In this document: positions 38,210-51,409 of the stretch, in pieces | Layout of the letters: each line of letters begins with the position of its first letter | How positions within the stretch are numbered: the stretch's first letter is position 1 | From: Glossina fuscipes | Taxonomy: Eukaryota > Arthropoda > Insecta > Diptera > Glossinidae | Length of the DNA stretch: 64,000 nucleotides | Direction: 5' to 3' | NCBI RefSeq assembly: GCF_014805625.2 | Contig: NW_023998431.1 | Location: forward strand, 3,249,747-3,313,746 | Position numbers and translations under genes: made by a program | Notes under the pieces: model-generated | The model's input: the letters and a program-made list of their open reading frames with translations, nothing else | The model's database searches: none | Told to the model about the DNA's origin: nothing

Positions 38210-38216
38210 TACAATC

Positions 38217-40017
38217 TAACTTTTTGTATTCTTGCCACGCTATCCTTATGAATCGTAGTACGACTTTTTAGAGATCTTTTACTTAATCTTTGATGTGCAT
38301 TCCTGATATACTAGAACAGTAGTAGTAATAGGGTGACCGAGAAGCAATCGATTATTTTAAAATGTAAAACACACTTTGTTGATAATTTAAATTTTTATTT
38401 TCTAATTTATTGTGTAATTATCCACAGCATGCCTGTAATTTTTGTGCACTTCATTTTTAATTATCTCCCATCAGATATTTTAGGACGTCATTACCAAATG
38501 CAACTGAGCGTTCACTTCGACGCCTGCCAGAAAAGTCATAACCGTCAGCAGTAAACCTTCTGAAAGAACGTTGACTTCTTGGTGAAGTCGCATTAAACCC
38601 CTTATGAAAGTAAAAATAGTATGCGAAGCCAATTTATTATAAAAGGTCGTAAAAAACAATTATAATTTCTACACAGGATTGCTTATCGAAAACTGTAAAA
38701 TAATATGTGATTCTTCTTCCTTAACGATCGATGCGGAACTAAGGTCAAAGTAAGTTCTTTGCGAACAGTTAATCCCTTATGGATGGCCCTAATGTTATTA
38801 GTTCCTTTACAATAGTTAAGTAAATATGGATAATAGATGTGTACGTATGAAACCGGAATACACGTTGATTGATGGAAAATGATAGCACATAGTTAACTGC
38901 ACGTTTTATCCCACCTGTTCGACTTTAGGGATGCGGGACATATCCGTCCCCTTTTGCCACGGACCATTTATCGAGTCATTTTTCCTTTCTATATCTTCGT
39001 ATGAACAAAAGCGTTACTCAGCAATTTCGTGTCGGCGGAAATAAGTGATAATTGGAAGTATTTGAGTATGGTGAGTAAGCCGTATGATTCCACAACATGG
39101 ATGGGTGCACGGATGGCATTGTACTGCTTTTTCTTCAATAGTGAATCATTCAAATCGATTAAATGCTGTTAGTAACCGTTTCACCAGGCTTTATAATACA
39201 TCAGTCTTGCAATAGATGTGGATTATGGTATCGCCTGAATCGACTCGCGAATTTTTCGGGTTGCGATTCTTAAAATAAATACCCTTTTTATACCTAATAA
39301 TGTTAAAGGTAAGGGAAAAACTGCCTGATCAACCCTATTAGAACGCCTATGCTGTTGAACTCGCCGAACTTGTATCGTTATGAATATTGAAAAATTTTTG
39401 CCAGCTGTCAATGCAAAAATGGCGCCAATGAAGCCGTTTGACAATATTTACATTACTAGCTGCAACCATCTATCGGGAAATTCCGACTCCATATTTCCAT
39501 ACATAGTTTATACTAGGAAATCGCTTATCCGCAATATGGAATATTGCAAGCATTTCACTTTTGCTATTAACGAACCGTATGCAATTTTCCTACTTGTTAT
39601 AATTTCGTTTGCACCAATGTTAGGTCAACGTTCGTTTGAAGTTAAAAAGGAAGAAGAAGAAGATAAACGAAAAAAAAACCCTTTCAGAATTAAAATCTGC
39701 AATGCCTACTCAGAGAACATTCTCAAATCCAGTTCATGATGGGGTATTTAAAAAATGTTTCATCATCGAAATTTTTTATGGAAAAAAAGCAATAAATCAA
39801 ATTCAAAACATGTTTACATAAAACAATATTTTTTGTCTTAATTTCTTTTATTATTCTTATAAAATGATAAATAAACAAACAAAAAAAAAAAAAAAAAAAA
39901 AACAAAAGGAAAAAAAAATGGGATAATTAACAGAACAATCAACAATAAGTAATGCATTTTTCCAACCGTTTTTCTTCTTCTAATTCTTTCTTTCCCTCTG
40001 TCTCGCCCTATTGCCAA
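38217..40017. other. intergenic DNA
   Basis: No supported gene. The 119-codon plus-strand open frame at 39380-39739 has no recognisable family. A 21-base A run is at 39882-39902. Confidence 0.45.
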
Positions 40018-40019
40018 TT

Positions 40020-40062
40020 CTCTCTCTCTCCCTTGCTCTCTCTCTCTCTCTCTCTCTCTCTC
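40020..40062. repeat. (CT)n microsatellite
   Basis: Nearly pure CT dinucleotides (GA on the other strand), interrupted once by CCTTG. Confidence 0.85.
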
Positions 40063-41727
40063 CTCCTCGTCTCTATGGCGTTTCATGTGATTTTCCATAA
40101 AAACAATTTCCAATTGCAGCTGCGCTGTGTTTTTTTTGTCTAATAAAAGTTTGAAAAGAAAAACAAAAATTGGAAAATTCTGTGTACGTCTCATCGCCAA
40201 CTACGTTGACAAAGGAAAATGCAAGAGCAGAAAGAATGGGAAGGAGAGATCAAGAGAGAAAGAGAGCGCGAAATAGTAAAAGAAAACAAAATACACACAA
40301 TATTTTAATAATATTTATAACAGAAATATATATGAATTTGTTGTTCGTTTTTCGTTTTTGTTCCTTTTTTTTTAATATTTTTTTTTCATTTTTCATAATG
40401 CAAACATTTAATTGTTTTTTATAGACGAGTATCGTAAACTCTTTCTGCCCTTCAGAAATTTCTTACACCTCCACCACCATCGTTGCATACAAATATCAGT
40501 ACATTGCATACATATGTGTGCACAGTGAATCTCATTAATATTGGGCTCGTTCACTCGGCAGAACAACAAACCCTGGTTAAAATTAGTTCATTGTCCAAAC
40601 ATAAAAATTCATTTTACTATTTTATAGAGAGAGTCTTAGCATCCTATTAAATTTTTGTGCCAACGGCTTACAAGGAGCGTAGCAGTGGTCATGTTATAGT
40701 TTGGTATGCATTGGGCCAATGGAGTCGGAAAATTAGTGTAAGAGAGAGCGCATAAACTTGGTATTTTGGAAATATGCAGATTCTACCAAGATAACAATCT
40801 CAAGCATAAGTTCCGCTTAATATACGAATGGTTCTTATATAACTGCCCCTCTTCCACAAATCAGCGAGCATGAACGAAAGCCCTTAACACTGAAAAACAG
40901 ACTATAAGAGGAATGGAATAAGATCCCCGAAAAGCTATATAAAATGACGTTATTAAATAAAGAGGATACCCCACCGACTAATAATTTTCAATAATATGCT
41001 GCTTTTTGACTTCATATCCTTTCTTATATGAAAAAAACCCTATATTAGTGACGCTGGCTATGTTTATCTGACGGAACGTTTTATTTGTTTGTTTTTTTTT
41101 TTTTTTGTAATATTTTAATATGTGTTCCAATGTAGTATAAAATGGTAAAATAAATTTTTATGTTTGAACAATGGACTAGCATCTATTAACAAGCGTTTAT
41201 TTTTTCTCGAGCGAAAGAACGCAATATTAATGAAACTAACTGTATATACACAGTGCATTTATATATATACCCAAGTTTAGAGTGTGGAAGTCTGTTGAAG
41301 TATTTCTTTGTTCTTGGACTATTGTGTCTTTATACTTCACTTGTAATGCAGCGAAATACTTTGTGTTCGTATAGATTACTAAATATCTGCCTTAACAAAC
41401 ATTTCACAAGCAGTCGGTCTGTGCACACTATACTTCACTTAAAAAAAAAAATCAATCAAAGATAAAAAGAAAAATTCTTTTTTTAATATACATGGTTTTT
41501 TTAAAAAAAAAAAACTTTTTTACATACAATTTTTTCTTTTTAAATAATGAAATGAAAGAAAAAATTATAAGCGCAAGTACGTCAAAATATCGCATAAATA
41601 ATTCATCCTTAACCTTTAAGTTCAAAAAAATACTTCACAATACTTGTATAGGTAGATAAACAAGTGTGCGTGTTTATTCATTTTTGATAAGGCATCGATG
41701 ACTCGTCATTGTCTACGGAGACTAGAG
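40063..41727. other. AT-rich intergenic DNA
   Basis: Only A/T runs and purine-rich patches are seen. Confidence 0.5.
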
Positions 41728-41800
41728 AATTGTTATACCCATCGCTGAATTTAAATAACAGAAGATATGATCACTTTGTCATAACGTTTATCGTTTAAAG
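41728..41800 (+). repeat. Rep-A fragment (5' end)
   Basis: TTGTTATACCCATCGCTGAA then CACTTTGTCATAACGTTTAT. Confidence 0.4.
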
Positions 41801-41859
41801 AAATCGAGATGTGTGGAGTGGGCAAGGATGGCTCAATCAACTAAAAATAAGAAAACTAC

Positions 41860-41945
41860 AAAATTATGTTGTTTGAGTTATGAACCGACGATCATTCAAT
41901 TGTTTGTAAATCGAGATCCTTTGCCTGCTCGGCCACTTAGGCGGA
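41860..41945 (-). mobile_element. SINE head fragment
   Basis: Minus strand CCGCCTAAGTGGCCGAGCAG, with a perfect A-box (TGGCCGAGCAGG), then GGATCTCGATTTACAAAC and a decayed B-box GTCGGTTCATAAC. Aligns by eye to the head of the SINE at 38027-38209. Confidence 0.55.
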
Positions 41946-43274
41946 AAGAAAAGAAAATCAAAATTTCATTAGAATTAAAAATCATTTAATGACATTTTGT
42001 TTAGAATCTGTTATAACGTCAAGTATATCTCTTTGTGTCTGTATAATATCTGTCCGTATAACTTTGATATCTTCCAAGTAGAGAGATTAAATTGTTACTT
42101 AATCACATTTATAATCTACAAACTTTATTTATTTAACCAGATTCGAATCATTAAACTATATATTCGGATTGGAGAGAATCCTGTCACCGATTAATTAATT
42201 AATTAAGAAATAATATCTTCGCAAATAGAGTTGGGTTGATTGAGAAACCATCTTAAAATTAATAATGTTTAGTAAGCCGATCGGGTAGTCGTGACGAATA
42301 TTTGGGTAGGATTTTCCCGGAAATGTTGTTTTCAAGAGATCGAAAATTATGAATAAACATATGAAAAATATATCGATGTTTTACTTTCTTGTCTATTGTG
42401 GGCGTGTTTGCGATCCGATTACGTTCATTTTGCTAACATTTCTCAGCTTTCTTCGCCGTTCCCATTTTGATGGATGGGGGGGATCGAGAAGTAAGTAAGA
42501 AATACATTTACACAAAACGTCGGTAGTTCTATTGTTAAAATACAGCATTCCTAGTCACTTTCGCGGATCTTTCTTCCAGTCGTCAATGCTTCCGCTTGCA
42601 ATTTATTTGTTTTGCTTTAGCGAATAGGTATCTGTGACGAAACGAAGATACTAATCCGGGTTACGTCTGTGTGCAGATAATAAACTTGAATACCGACATA
42701 CTTTCCCGAATCAGTTAATATTTAGGGTCGTTTACGTGATTCAGTTAGCATGAACTTACCTTACTTGTAATGGCTGCGTTTATTAGTTTGCAGCACGTCT
42801 AACAATATTCGTTTGGTCAGACACAAATAAATAGCATTTAGTTGTTTCTGCTTTTGTTATACAATTTTCAAATTATATTTTTGTAGAAAATGCAAACGTG
42901 ACTCATCAACTGCTTCGGTTTATATGTCGTACGTTTTGTAGTACAATTTCTAGGGAGTAGATCTGTATGGTGTAGTATACCTAACCTATATTCCGCAATC
43001 GTTGTCAGCTTATTATTATTGGTCGATTTTTCTTCGGTGTTTTTTCGCAACTTATTTTCATATACCCACTAATGGCGAGGGCAAGGGAAAAAATATGCGA
43101 AATTTTATTCATTGTAAAAAGCCGATAAAAGTAAGAAAAGTCATTCACCTTAACGACAACCCTGTCAGCTTATTACCCGATGCAGTTGTACATTAATTAC
43201 AGCATTTTTTTTTTTTCTTACCTTTAGGCGAGTCGTTTCGCTAATTGGAACCATTTAGCAATTGAATTTTTCCA
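41946..43274. other. intergenic DNA
   Basis: Nothing recognised. Confidence 0.5.
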
Positions 43275-43380
43275 CTCTATACCGCGTGTGGTAAAAGTGT
43301 ATATTAAGTTAGTGGGGATGTATGCAACGCCCAGAAAGACCTTTTATTCTATCGGTCAATCCAAACATATTTGCACAAGT
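43275..43380 (+). repeat. Rep-B fragment (head)
   Basis: CCACTCTATACCGCGTGTGG, TAAAAGTGTATATTAAGTTA, GTATGCAACGCCCAGAAAG. Confidence 0.55.
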
Positions 43381-43978
43381 TTAATAAACCAATGCATATA
43401 CAATTGTCAGCTCCATGACAAACCTATAAGTAATGTGATATAAAAAAAGTGCATTCAATCTCTCTTAAGCGTATTACGCGTGAGAAGTTTCATAACGCGA
43501 TCCAGTAAGAGTATAGCATACAACTTTCAACTATTTGATTATGTAACGATTGAAACATATCATCAGCGGTATAAGTGGACTAATGAAGCTGAAACGCTGT
43601 TTACAAATGCCGTATGTGTTACCGTATTCCGGATGTATCGCCGGCTACATCAATTTCAACAATTCATCCTCGTTACCTGACATACACCCTCAACTGTATT
43701 TCAAAAATTCAAGTATGATCTTAATTTTTTTCTTGTTTTTGTAAACGATGTACTTTCAAAGAAAAATCCTTAATGATTAATGTTGTTGAAAGAATCTTGT
43801 CAAGCTTTTCACATTTTTTTTTATTTTGTTATGAATATGTGTCGCAAAGTTCGTAAACAAAAAGTGTACGTTATTTACACTACAACTGGATTGCATTGCG
43901 ATACTTTGTTGATTGTGTTGCCAGAATGCTGGGAAGTATTTCGCTGTTTTTAATGTGAAGCTCTATTAACTTGATTAG

Positions 43979-44036
43979 TAAGTGACATATCGTATCGTAT
44001 CGTATCGTATCGTATCGTATCGTATGTTGTCACTTA
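43979..44036. repeat. CGTAT pentamer repeat enclosed by 9-bp inverted repeats
   Basis: About eight copies of ATCGT (43989-44025), flanked by TAAGTGACA (43979-43987) and its exact reverse complement TGTCACTTA (44028-44036). Confidence 0.85.
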
Positions 44037-44099
44037 AATACGAACCATTAGAATGTAAATAAAAACAAAAATTTGAGGAAATGCATCACCTACGATACA

Positions 44100-44400
44100 A
44101 GCAAGTTTGTAAGTTTATGAGGATGTATAAAACAGTCTAAACTTGCCTGTCCGTCTGTTTACGTTGTGTGCTTGCGTTAATTTGCATGTCGTAATTTTTG
44201 AGATATTTTGATGAAACTCGATACACTGACGTGTTTTGGCCCGAAGACGAGCGTTCCTAAAAGTGATTGGAATCGGATCATTTTTTCGATATCAATTTAT
44301 TTTGAAAAATCATTATACAAACAACTGTATTAAACAAAGTCGTGTATAGTATTTCACTGAGGGTCCTGTCCCATTCACTCAACCAAAGATTTGCCATTTT
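44100..44400 (+). repeat. Rep-B copy
   Basis: CTAAACTTGCCTGTCCGTCT, TTTTGAGATATTTTGATGAA, CTCGATACACTGACGTGTTT, TGGCCCGAAGACGAGCGTTC, GGAATCGGATCATTTTTTCG. The minus-strand 122-codon open frame here is inside the repeat. Confidence 0.65.
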
Positions 44401-45514
44401 ACTGCATTCCGCTCTTTTAAGCTCACGAACGTCTCGAAGAAAAGTTATAGATTCAATTCCCTTATCTTGAGAGCAAACCCGTACGCTTACAAAGCCCTCA
44501 AAACAGATCACTAGCACAACAAAATTTGGTCTAATGCTTTCATTCAACTTCTCACATACCCGATTTACACTTTTATCTACTACCAGATAAGAAGCATGCA
44601 TGAAGCAATGTAGATTCTTATTTGTTTTTATTACTTTTTTAACCATTTGGCAAACCGAATCAGCCTAATTTACGTACTTTCATTTAATTAATTATATGAG
44701 TTTTTTTACAATATATAGAAAAATATTTGCATTAGTTTCCTTAAAAGCCCAAAGCGCCTGCTTGAATAATAAAGGCGATGTAGGATTTCTATATTTGATG
44801 AAATACATGAAAACCATTTATTATCTGCCAGAAACAAATCAGTTAAACGATGTCAAAAGATATATTTATGGCTAATCGAACTATAGTGAAATGCATTTTT
44901 AGTTTAGCTAAATTACATTTATTTGTTTTTTTTTTTTTTAATTTTCAAAATTGGTTTAGATCCGATAAATGGGTTTCTAGTTTATAGTTTTTCATATCTT
45001 CTCTAGAGAGATAGGTGTTCGGAATCGATTTGTAATTTCATCATATAATTTCATCATACATACTTAGTAAGCATTTCTGAGACATTACAGAATTATTAAA
45101 CTACCATCCCATCCATATTGCGTTACAGGGTAAAAAAAAGGAAATTGCTTTTAATAAGAGTAATAAAAACGTTTAAACAAATAGGTATTTTGGTGTTCTG
45201 TACTACAATAGATATACGATAAGATATGTTGTTGATCGACTAATGCGTACTCTTACGGTTCCCAGCTGCGAAATAAAGGTTTCTTTCGTTTTTTTTTTTT
45301 TTTGTTTTTTTATAGAACCGGACACGTGTAGGCTGGATGCCACTTAAGACGATAGGTAAGGTAAGAAGTAAAAATAACCAAACGATGCGATACATCGTTG
45401 ATCAATGAAGGTTGGCTTAAAAACGAAAAAGCGATACGATACGTTACGTTTATTCGTCTGGTTATTAAAGATGATAAAGAAACGAACTAAAAATTGATAG
45501 AATCGGTATATTTA
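44401..45514. other. intergenic DNA
   Basis: AT-rich, T runs; nothing recognised. Confidence 0.5.
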
Positions 45515-45760
45515 TATTTCTTATATTCTGTCACTGAAGGATGAGTAATGCATTCATTTTGTCAAAACGTTTGTAAGAATCAAAAGGAGGCCCCAGAGAT
45601 CCCATAAGGCATATTCTTGATGAGCACCAAATTTCAAACCGATTTAAACATGTCTGTCCGTCTGTGAAACGTTCGTGGTAAACACTCTTCTGAGCGGAAA
45701 AATGGAGTTGTCGACAGAAGCATTGGAAACCTTTGTAGACAGATTAATGTTGGATGAACA
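45515..45760 (+). repeat. Rep-A copy (5' half)
   Basis: CACTGAAGGATGAGTAATGC, TTTTGTCAAAACGTTTGTAA, GCATATTCTTGATGAGCACC, CGATTTAAACATGTCTGTCC. Confidence 0.6.
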
Positions 45761-47248
45761 CGATCACAGTAAAACATGATTTGAAACCACCCCTGTTTTC
45801 AAAGATAAAAACAATTTGGTCTTTTTTTGCATTACTTATAAACTAAAAAAAAAATACAACCATAAAAACAGAATGTTGAAAGTTATTTTGTACGCGATCT
45901 CTTTTATGTAACGTTAGAAGTTTGTAATAACGCTCTCTGTCTGTCTGACTACTGGACTACTGACTTTATGATTTTAAATGCCGGTTTAAGAGGATCGGAG
46001 GTTGTAGAGACGGATGCACGTGTTATTGCTGAGTTAGCTAGTTCGGGAGATATGAGGGGTTTTAAATTTTTGTCCCACAGACACTTCGCAGACGGGTAGA
46101 TCTGAAACGAATACACATGCTTTATACTAATAGCAACAAACGGCCGGACCAAACCTACTTACCGAACGGGCGGATCATAAGCCCATCGTAAGCATCTATC
46201 TAATAAGATGTCAACTGTAAAATAAATATGATGGACTCCACAAGCAAAAAGGAGGATTCGTTTTTTCTTACATATCAAATAAAAGACCTTGGCGGGTAGA
46301 ATGCAACAAGTTAAGTGTGTTAATCCTAAATATTAAATATTGCGGACGTCACGACGGTTCACGGTGAAAGGTCTAAAAGACTCGCTTGTGGATGAATATA
46401 ATTTTCCTAGTTGTTTTTTCTGTTCATTTGTGTCTGCACATTGTTTACGAAATGTTGAATGTAAACGCCAAGGAAAGAGGAAATATTATCGAGTCGCACT
46501 TTAAAGGCTTGCAGTTGCATAAAAACTGTACGTTATTGGGTGAATGATCCCTGAATCAAAATTCACCGATTTGTAAAATTGCATATGCAGACATTTAGCA
46601 ATAGGACTTGGAAGCTTAAGAACTATTAACATTCATTTTCACACAACAGCCGAATACTAAGGTATTAGGTATCATTAGTGTTAGTTTATTGAATCATAAG
46701 TTAGTATAATGACATGTAAAGTTTGGTAAAGCGATTTTCATCTCTATTACGAGTTGTACAAATTAACAAACACTCCAAAAGTTACAACTCATTGAGTTTC
46801 GTGATTATTTAGTTTAGTATTATACAGCGAGCATAACTTGTTCTTAAATAAAACATAGTAGAAGTAATAGTAAAAGTATTAAATCTGAACATCGTATTGG
46901 TTTTTTTTTTGTTTCATTATTTTATAATAAGTTAATATTCGGATTTATTCTTGCTTATGGAAAGAAAACAAGTCAAAATTCCTTTAAAGCTATAATATAT
47001 TACTCACCGCTTTATCTTTGTATTTCCAATGTTAATAAAAACAATAGAGTTTAGGCGCAATGCAAAAAAAAAAAAAAAAAAAAAAAAAGAAAAAAACAGA
47101 ACTCCTCGCAAAAATTAATATCCAATCGCTGTTAATCAGCTAATGAGTTTGTTGTTGTTGTGATCGCTGCTACAATGGAATACTGCAAGTGTCGTACGTT
47201 TTTTTTCTTTTTTTGTTTAATGATAAAAGCCACAAACATATAACTACG

Positions 47249-47362
47249 TATATATATATATATACCTGTGTATATGCATATAATATATATATTCTATATA
47301 TATATATATCTATATATATATTCTATATATATATATATCTATATATATATGCGTATATATAT
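47249..47362. repeat. AT array with a tandem duplication
   Basis: (TA)n DNA in which a unit of about 30 bp beginning ATTCTATATATATATATATC is repeated twice in succession. Confidence 0.75.
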
Positions 47363-47698
47363 ACGCACACAGTTGAAAAGAACAGACGATTGGCAGGAAA
47401 AACCAAAAACGTAAAGGACAAGCTTGAAATTTAACAAATGAAAGAAAAAACAAACGTAAAATGAAGCAGCAGTGAAAACAAAACAAAAATCATCTGTTCT
47501 AACGAGATGTTTTCCTTTTGTTAGTTGTTGCTCTTGTTGCTGCCGTTGGTTTGTTGAGCGCTTTTTTTTTTGCTTTCTTTGTTTTGTTTTAATTTGATTT
47601 TTTCCACTCGTGTGTAGAACAAACAAACCCGTTTATTAGTTAAGTGAGTAGCTTGACGAACCAGATAGCTATAGCTAGTTGATTCTTAGCATTGCCTA

Positions 47699-47743
47699 AT
47701 ATATATATATATATGTATATACGTATGTATATATATATATATA
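47699..47743. repeat. (AT)n microsatellite
   Basis: AT dinucleotides interrupted by GTATATACGTATGT. Confidence 0.8.
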
Positions 47744-50055
47744 ATTGTAGTTACTTTAGTAGTTTATCTGCAAGTGTGTGTGTGTGATTTTCCTATTTTC
47801 TTTTGTAGTTTTACTTCTGTGTTTTTCTTTACTTTTACTTCTTTGCGATGAGATGTTTGTATATTCTTGTTGACCAAAGTCAAAGTCATTTAAAGTTTAG
47901 TATACAAAAAAAAAAAAGAAAATAATAATCATTTTTCAAATTTTTTTCTTAAAACTATGAAGAACATAAATAGAATTAATTATTAAACTACTTTGCTGCA
48001 ATGATGTTAACAAAAAATGTACTTCACTTTGACCTTGATCATCATTAAAAGTAGAAATTGTGATTTGAAATTTTCATATTTTAAATAACTGATGCTTTTT
48101 CCTTTTTATAATTTTTATTAAAATAAGAAACTATTGTAAAGATCTGAGTGTCTTTATTACGTACTTTCTTCTTTTTTTCAAATTTCAAACTCGTTTTACG
48201 CAGCTTACTTATTTTTCAAACACTGATATATTTTTTTTTGTAATTTTCACCTTCTTGCTGGGCGATAACTGAATTTTAGGAAAAAGTTTTTGGAAAATTT
48301 CTGCTTGCAATATTTTTCTTCTTTTGATTTATTTATTTTTATATTTTATTAATTATTTTTTTGTATTATCTTATGATGGTGCAGTCAGTCACTTGGCAGA
48401 AAAACGTCGTCTTACTTCGTTGAATGAACAAAGAAAAATTACGAAATCTTTTTTTCTATTTGGCTTGCTTTTTGTATGTTCTCTCTTGTTTGCTCATCAT
48501 TTTATTTAGCTGGATTTCCACTCTATATTCTTGATTCGTATATTCTATCAGGTTTGTCTAGAATTCTTCCAATAACCAATTTCATGGAATTCTTTAAATG
48601 TGTTTCTTGGTTCTTTTTTTTTTTTGCTTTTTTTCTCTAAAGTTTATTCTTTTTTGTAACGGCCTTTCTATTTGTTATTTTGCTTTTACAAAAAAAAAAT
48701 TCTTCTCACTTAACGAATTAACTAAACCGATTTGCACGACTTTTAAAACACATCTATCTAGATGTCTATAAATTGAATATAAATGTGTTGTTGATCTGCT
48801 TATTACAAAACTCAATTCACCATAAAAGCAAATGCAAACAAAATTGAGTATAATTTACAGCTGATTTTTAATAAATAAATAAAAAACAAAGCAACAAATA
48901 CACAAAAAGCACTCAGAGAAACAATTAGGAATCAACTGGAAATTACGGTATTACTGTTAAGATATTTAACAGCGCAATAACAACCCTGTTTTCAGTATTT
49001 ATTACTTTAGAGGAGAGTGAAAGAGTGTGAGAGATACGATGGAAACAATCAACTCGCAAGAACGCAAACAATTTTTATATTGGAATTCAATTAAATAAAG
49101 TAATATATATTTGATAGTAATATAGAAAAAGCAGAAACAAATTCTTTTAAATAAACTTTCTATATATTACACTTAATATACTTTACCAAATTTTCCAATA
49201 TATATTTTTTAATTTAAATTAAAAAGTTCACTTTTTTCGGTTTTCTATTAATACATTTGAAAGCACTTTCGATCTCTCTTTTTTCTATTCCTATTGTAAT
49301 ACTTTGTTTTAAATTTATTTTTTATTTAAAAGCTTTTTATATATATAGATAGATATAGGTATATACATTTTTATTTCGTTACAATTTATTTCATCACTAT
49401 CACTAGCTTGAAAATGTGCCGCATTAATTTACAAAACTAAGTCTCTCTTACATTAATATATGCCAAGAACTCTGCGCTGTAGGGGAGCTTAAGTATACAT
49501 ATGTTATGCACGCATACATTTATATGTAGTAGTACTTATATTTTTATATTTTTTTCTTTCAACTATTTTTTCACTGCTTGTTGCAATTTACTCTCGTAAA
49601 GTGCGATAATAAAGTAAATAATCGACATGTCAGCTGTTCCGTCTTGTTTTTTGAAAGAGCAGTGTTGCTACTCAATTAATAACTAGAAAAACCGCTATTT
49701 AGCTTATCTCTACATATCATCAACAATTTATATTCCTTTTCTTAAATTAGTTAAGTGATTATTTCCTAAAACATACCTGACAGAACTGACAGAATTCTGA
49801 ACTTAGTTCAGCCAGTTAACTAATTGTTACTCTTGATCTTATCACACGTTATGACGCTAGTAATGTTTGAAGTGGACTTGAACGGTTAACATTCAACTTT
49901 ATCTTTATTCACTATAAAAACAACCAATACAATATTTTCGCATCACGAAAAAGCTTTGTTTTCTTTCAACAATGCAGTACAAGCTGTATGTTGAACGACA
50001 TATAAATAGTAATAATCTAATCATAGGGATTATCATCTTCTCATTTATCTTTTAG

Positions 50056-50250
50056 TTAACGTCGCTTTCGAGCGATAGTTGATAAACTTTTCGCTTTGCT
50101 TCACGTAACAGTCTCGTATCGCTTGCGTTGCAATCATTCATTGTAAAGGAAGAAACAAAAAGAGAAAGTAAACCTTTATTTATATTTATTTATGGCTGTT
50201 AAAGTCCAAATAATAACAGTTGGTCCTTCTCTCTGAAGAAATAAATTAAG
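50056..50250 (+). repeat. left arm of a widely spaced inverted repeat
   Basis: About 195 bp starting GTTAACGTCGCTTTCGAGCG and ending TTGGTCCTTCTCTCTGAAGA AATAAATTAA. It matches the reverse complement of 58680-58875 almost throughout. It could be part of an LTR or other transposon end, but I cannot assign it. Confidence 0.7.
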
Positions 50251-50407
50251 AAAAAACTTTGATTTTGAAAATAGAAAAAATCAGCTGCGCCCACTCCATA
50301 TTATAGATCATGAAAATTTTATTTTTCATTGTACTTTTCGCTTTTCTCTTTTTTACAACAACAGTGATGGGTATAAAAGATTCGGTACCGACCGAATTTA
50401 ATTTTCT
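50251..50407 (+). repeat. Rep-A 3' half
   Basis: Starts AACTTTGATTTTGAAAATAG, contains AATCAGCTGCGCCCACTCCA, ends GTGATGGGTATAAAAGATTC with the hairpin TCGGTACCGACCGA. Nearly identical to the reverse complement of 57775-57915. Confidence 0.7.
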
Positions 50408-50419
50408 CAGTTGTTATTC

Positions 50420-50535
50420 TTAATTTAGCCAGAAAAATAAATTTCACGACTAAGGTTCTAAAGTACTAGCGTCTAAGACTAACGGCTTTATTGAAAAGAC
50501 TATTCCACTTGAGAATTAAATCCACGACCAGTGGT
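50420..50535 (-). mobile_element. SINE fragment
   Basis: Plus strand TAATTTAGCCAGAAAAATAA, then AGTACTAGCGTCTAAGACTA, CGGCTTTATTGAAAAGACTA and TTCCACTTGAGAATTAAATC. Same order as 38045-38150; head truncated. It abuts the Rep-A copy. Confidence 0.65.
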
Positions 50536-50659
50536 TTTTGGGAAAGGCCTAAAGTATTGAAATTTCGAAAACAACGGAAAGTATTTATTTAAAAATAGGT
50601 AAAAACCCGTATGCTGGGACAGGGCCTGGCATTAAATACTTTACACCACCTTGTTTAAT

Positions 50660-50800
50660 GCGGTTATTCATATGATGACTTCTCGAAATAAGGCCTTATA
50701 CTGGAAAAGGTTGGATAAGTAGTCCGGTCCGAACCAATCTCAATAACGTTCGATCTTGGACCAAAAAATTGGTTCAGAAAAATTTCATTTCATCTCATTC
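50660..50800 (-). repeat. Rep-B fragment
   Basis: AGTAGTCCGGTCCGAACCAA, TCTCAATAACGTTCGATCTT, GGACCAAAAAATTGGTTCAG. Confidence 0.4.
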
Positions 50801-51409
50801 TTGAATTTCATTTTATTCATTCATTAAGTAACTATAAAGCCATGGAGGAGTCTATTACCAAGTTACACAGACACATTTCATGGACAAAGAGAAACTAGAA
50901 CATAAATAAGTACACTTATGCTTATGTAATCCTCTTGTTCCATTAACTTCGCAATCACCAATTCCTACCAACAACGAAATATAGATTGAAAAAATCAGTT
51001 TAGTATGGCCTTAATTTCTTGCAAACGTATTGAAGCAATCGTCGGAGAATTTCAGAATCAATGGTAACAGACTCCCATATCTAGCAACACAAACAATAAA
51101 AGAAAGAAAAGAGATTAAATGATTTTGTAAAGGTAGATAAGCAAACTGAATTTTAGATAATCGGGAAAGAAGTATTTTAAGAAAGCATGAAAGAAGAAGA
51201 AGATGGGATCCCTAAATTTTTCTTTTTAAACAAAGCCTGTGATATGGTCAACAATACTTTCTAGCCAATCTAAGTTATACCGTGGGCACGAAGAAAAGAC
51301 TTCAATACAATAGGTAACGTGCCTTATAAGAAATAAATGTGCAAACATGCACAGGCAGATATAGTATTGGATTGTGCAGTTTTCGAAACGTAAGATAAAT
51401 TTTAGCAGG

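Larger units (their letters stand above)
45761..50055. other. intergenic DNA rich in simple repeats
   Basis: Contains a 25-base A run (47064-47088), AT-rich arrays at 47249-47362 and 47699-47743, and T-rich runs. A 46-codon open stretch at 45964-46101 is noted separately. No host gene is supported. Confidence 0.5.

Noticed and set aside
39838..40200. 120-codon minus-strand frame with Arg-Glu repeats
   Set aside because: Created by the CT/GA microsatellite and poly(A); no domain.
44278..44646. 122-codon minus-strand frame
   Set aside because: Its 3' part lies inside a Rep-B copy present many times; no conserved protein content.
47189..47434. 81-codon Tyr/Ile-repeat frame
   Set aside because: Translation of an AT microsatellite.
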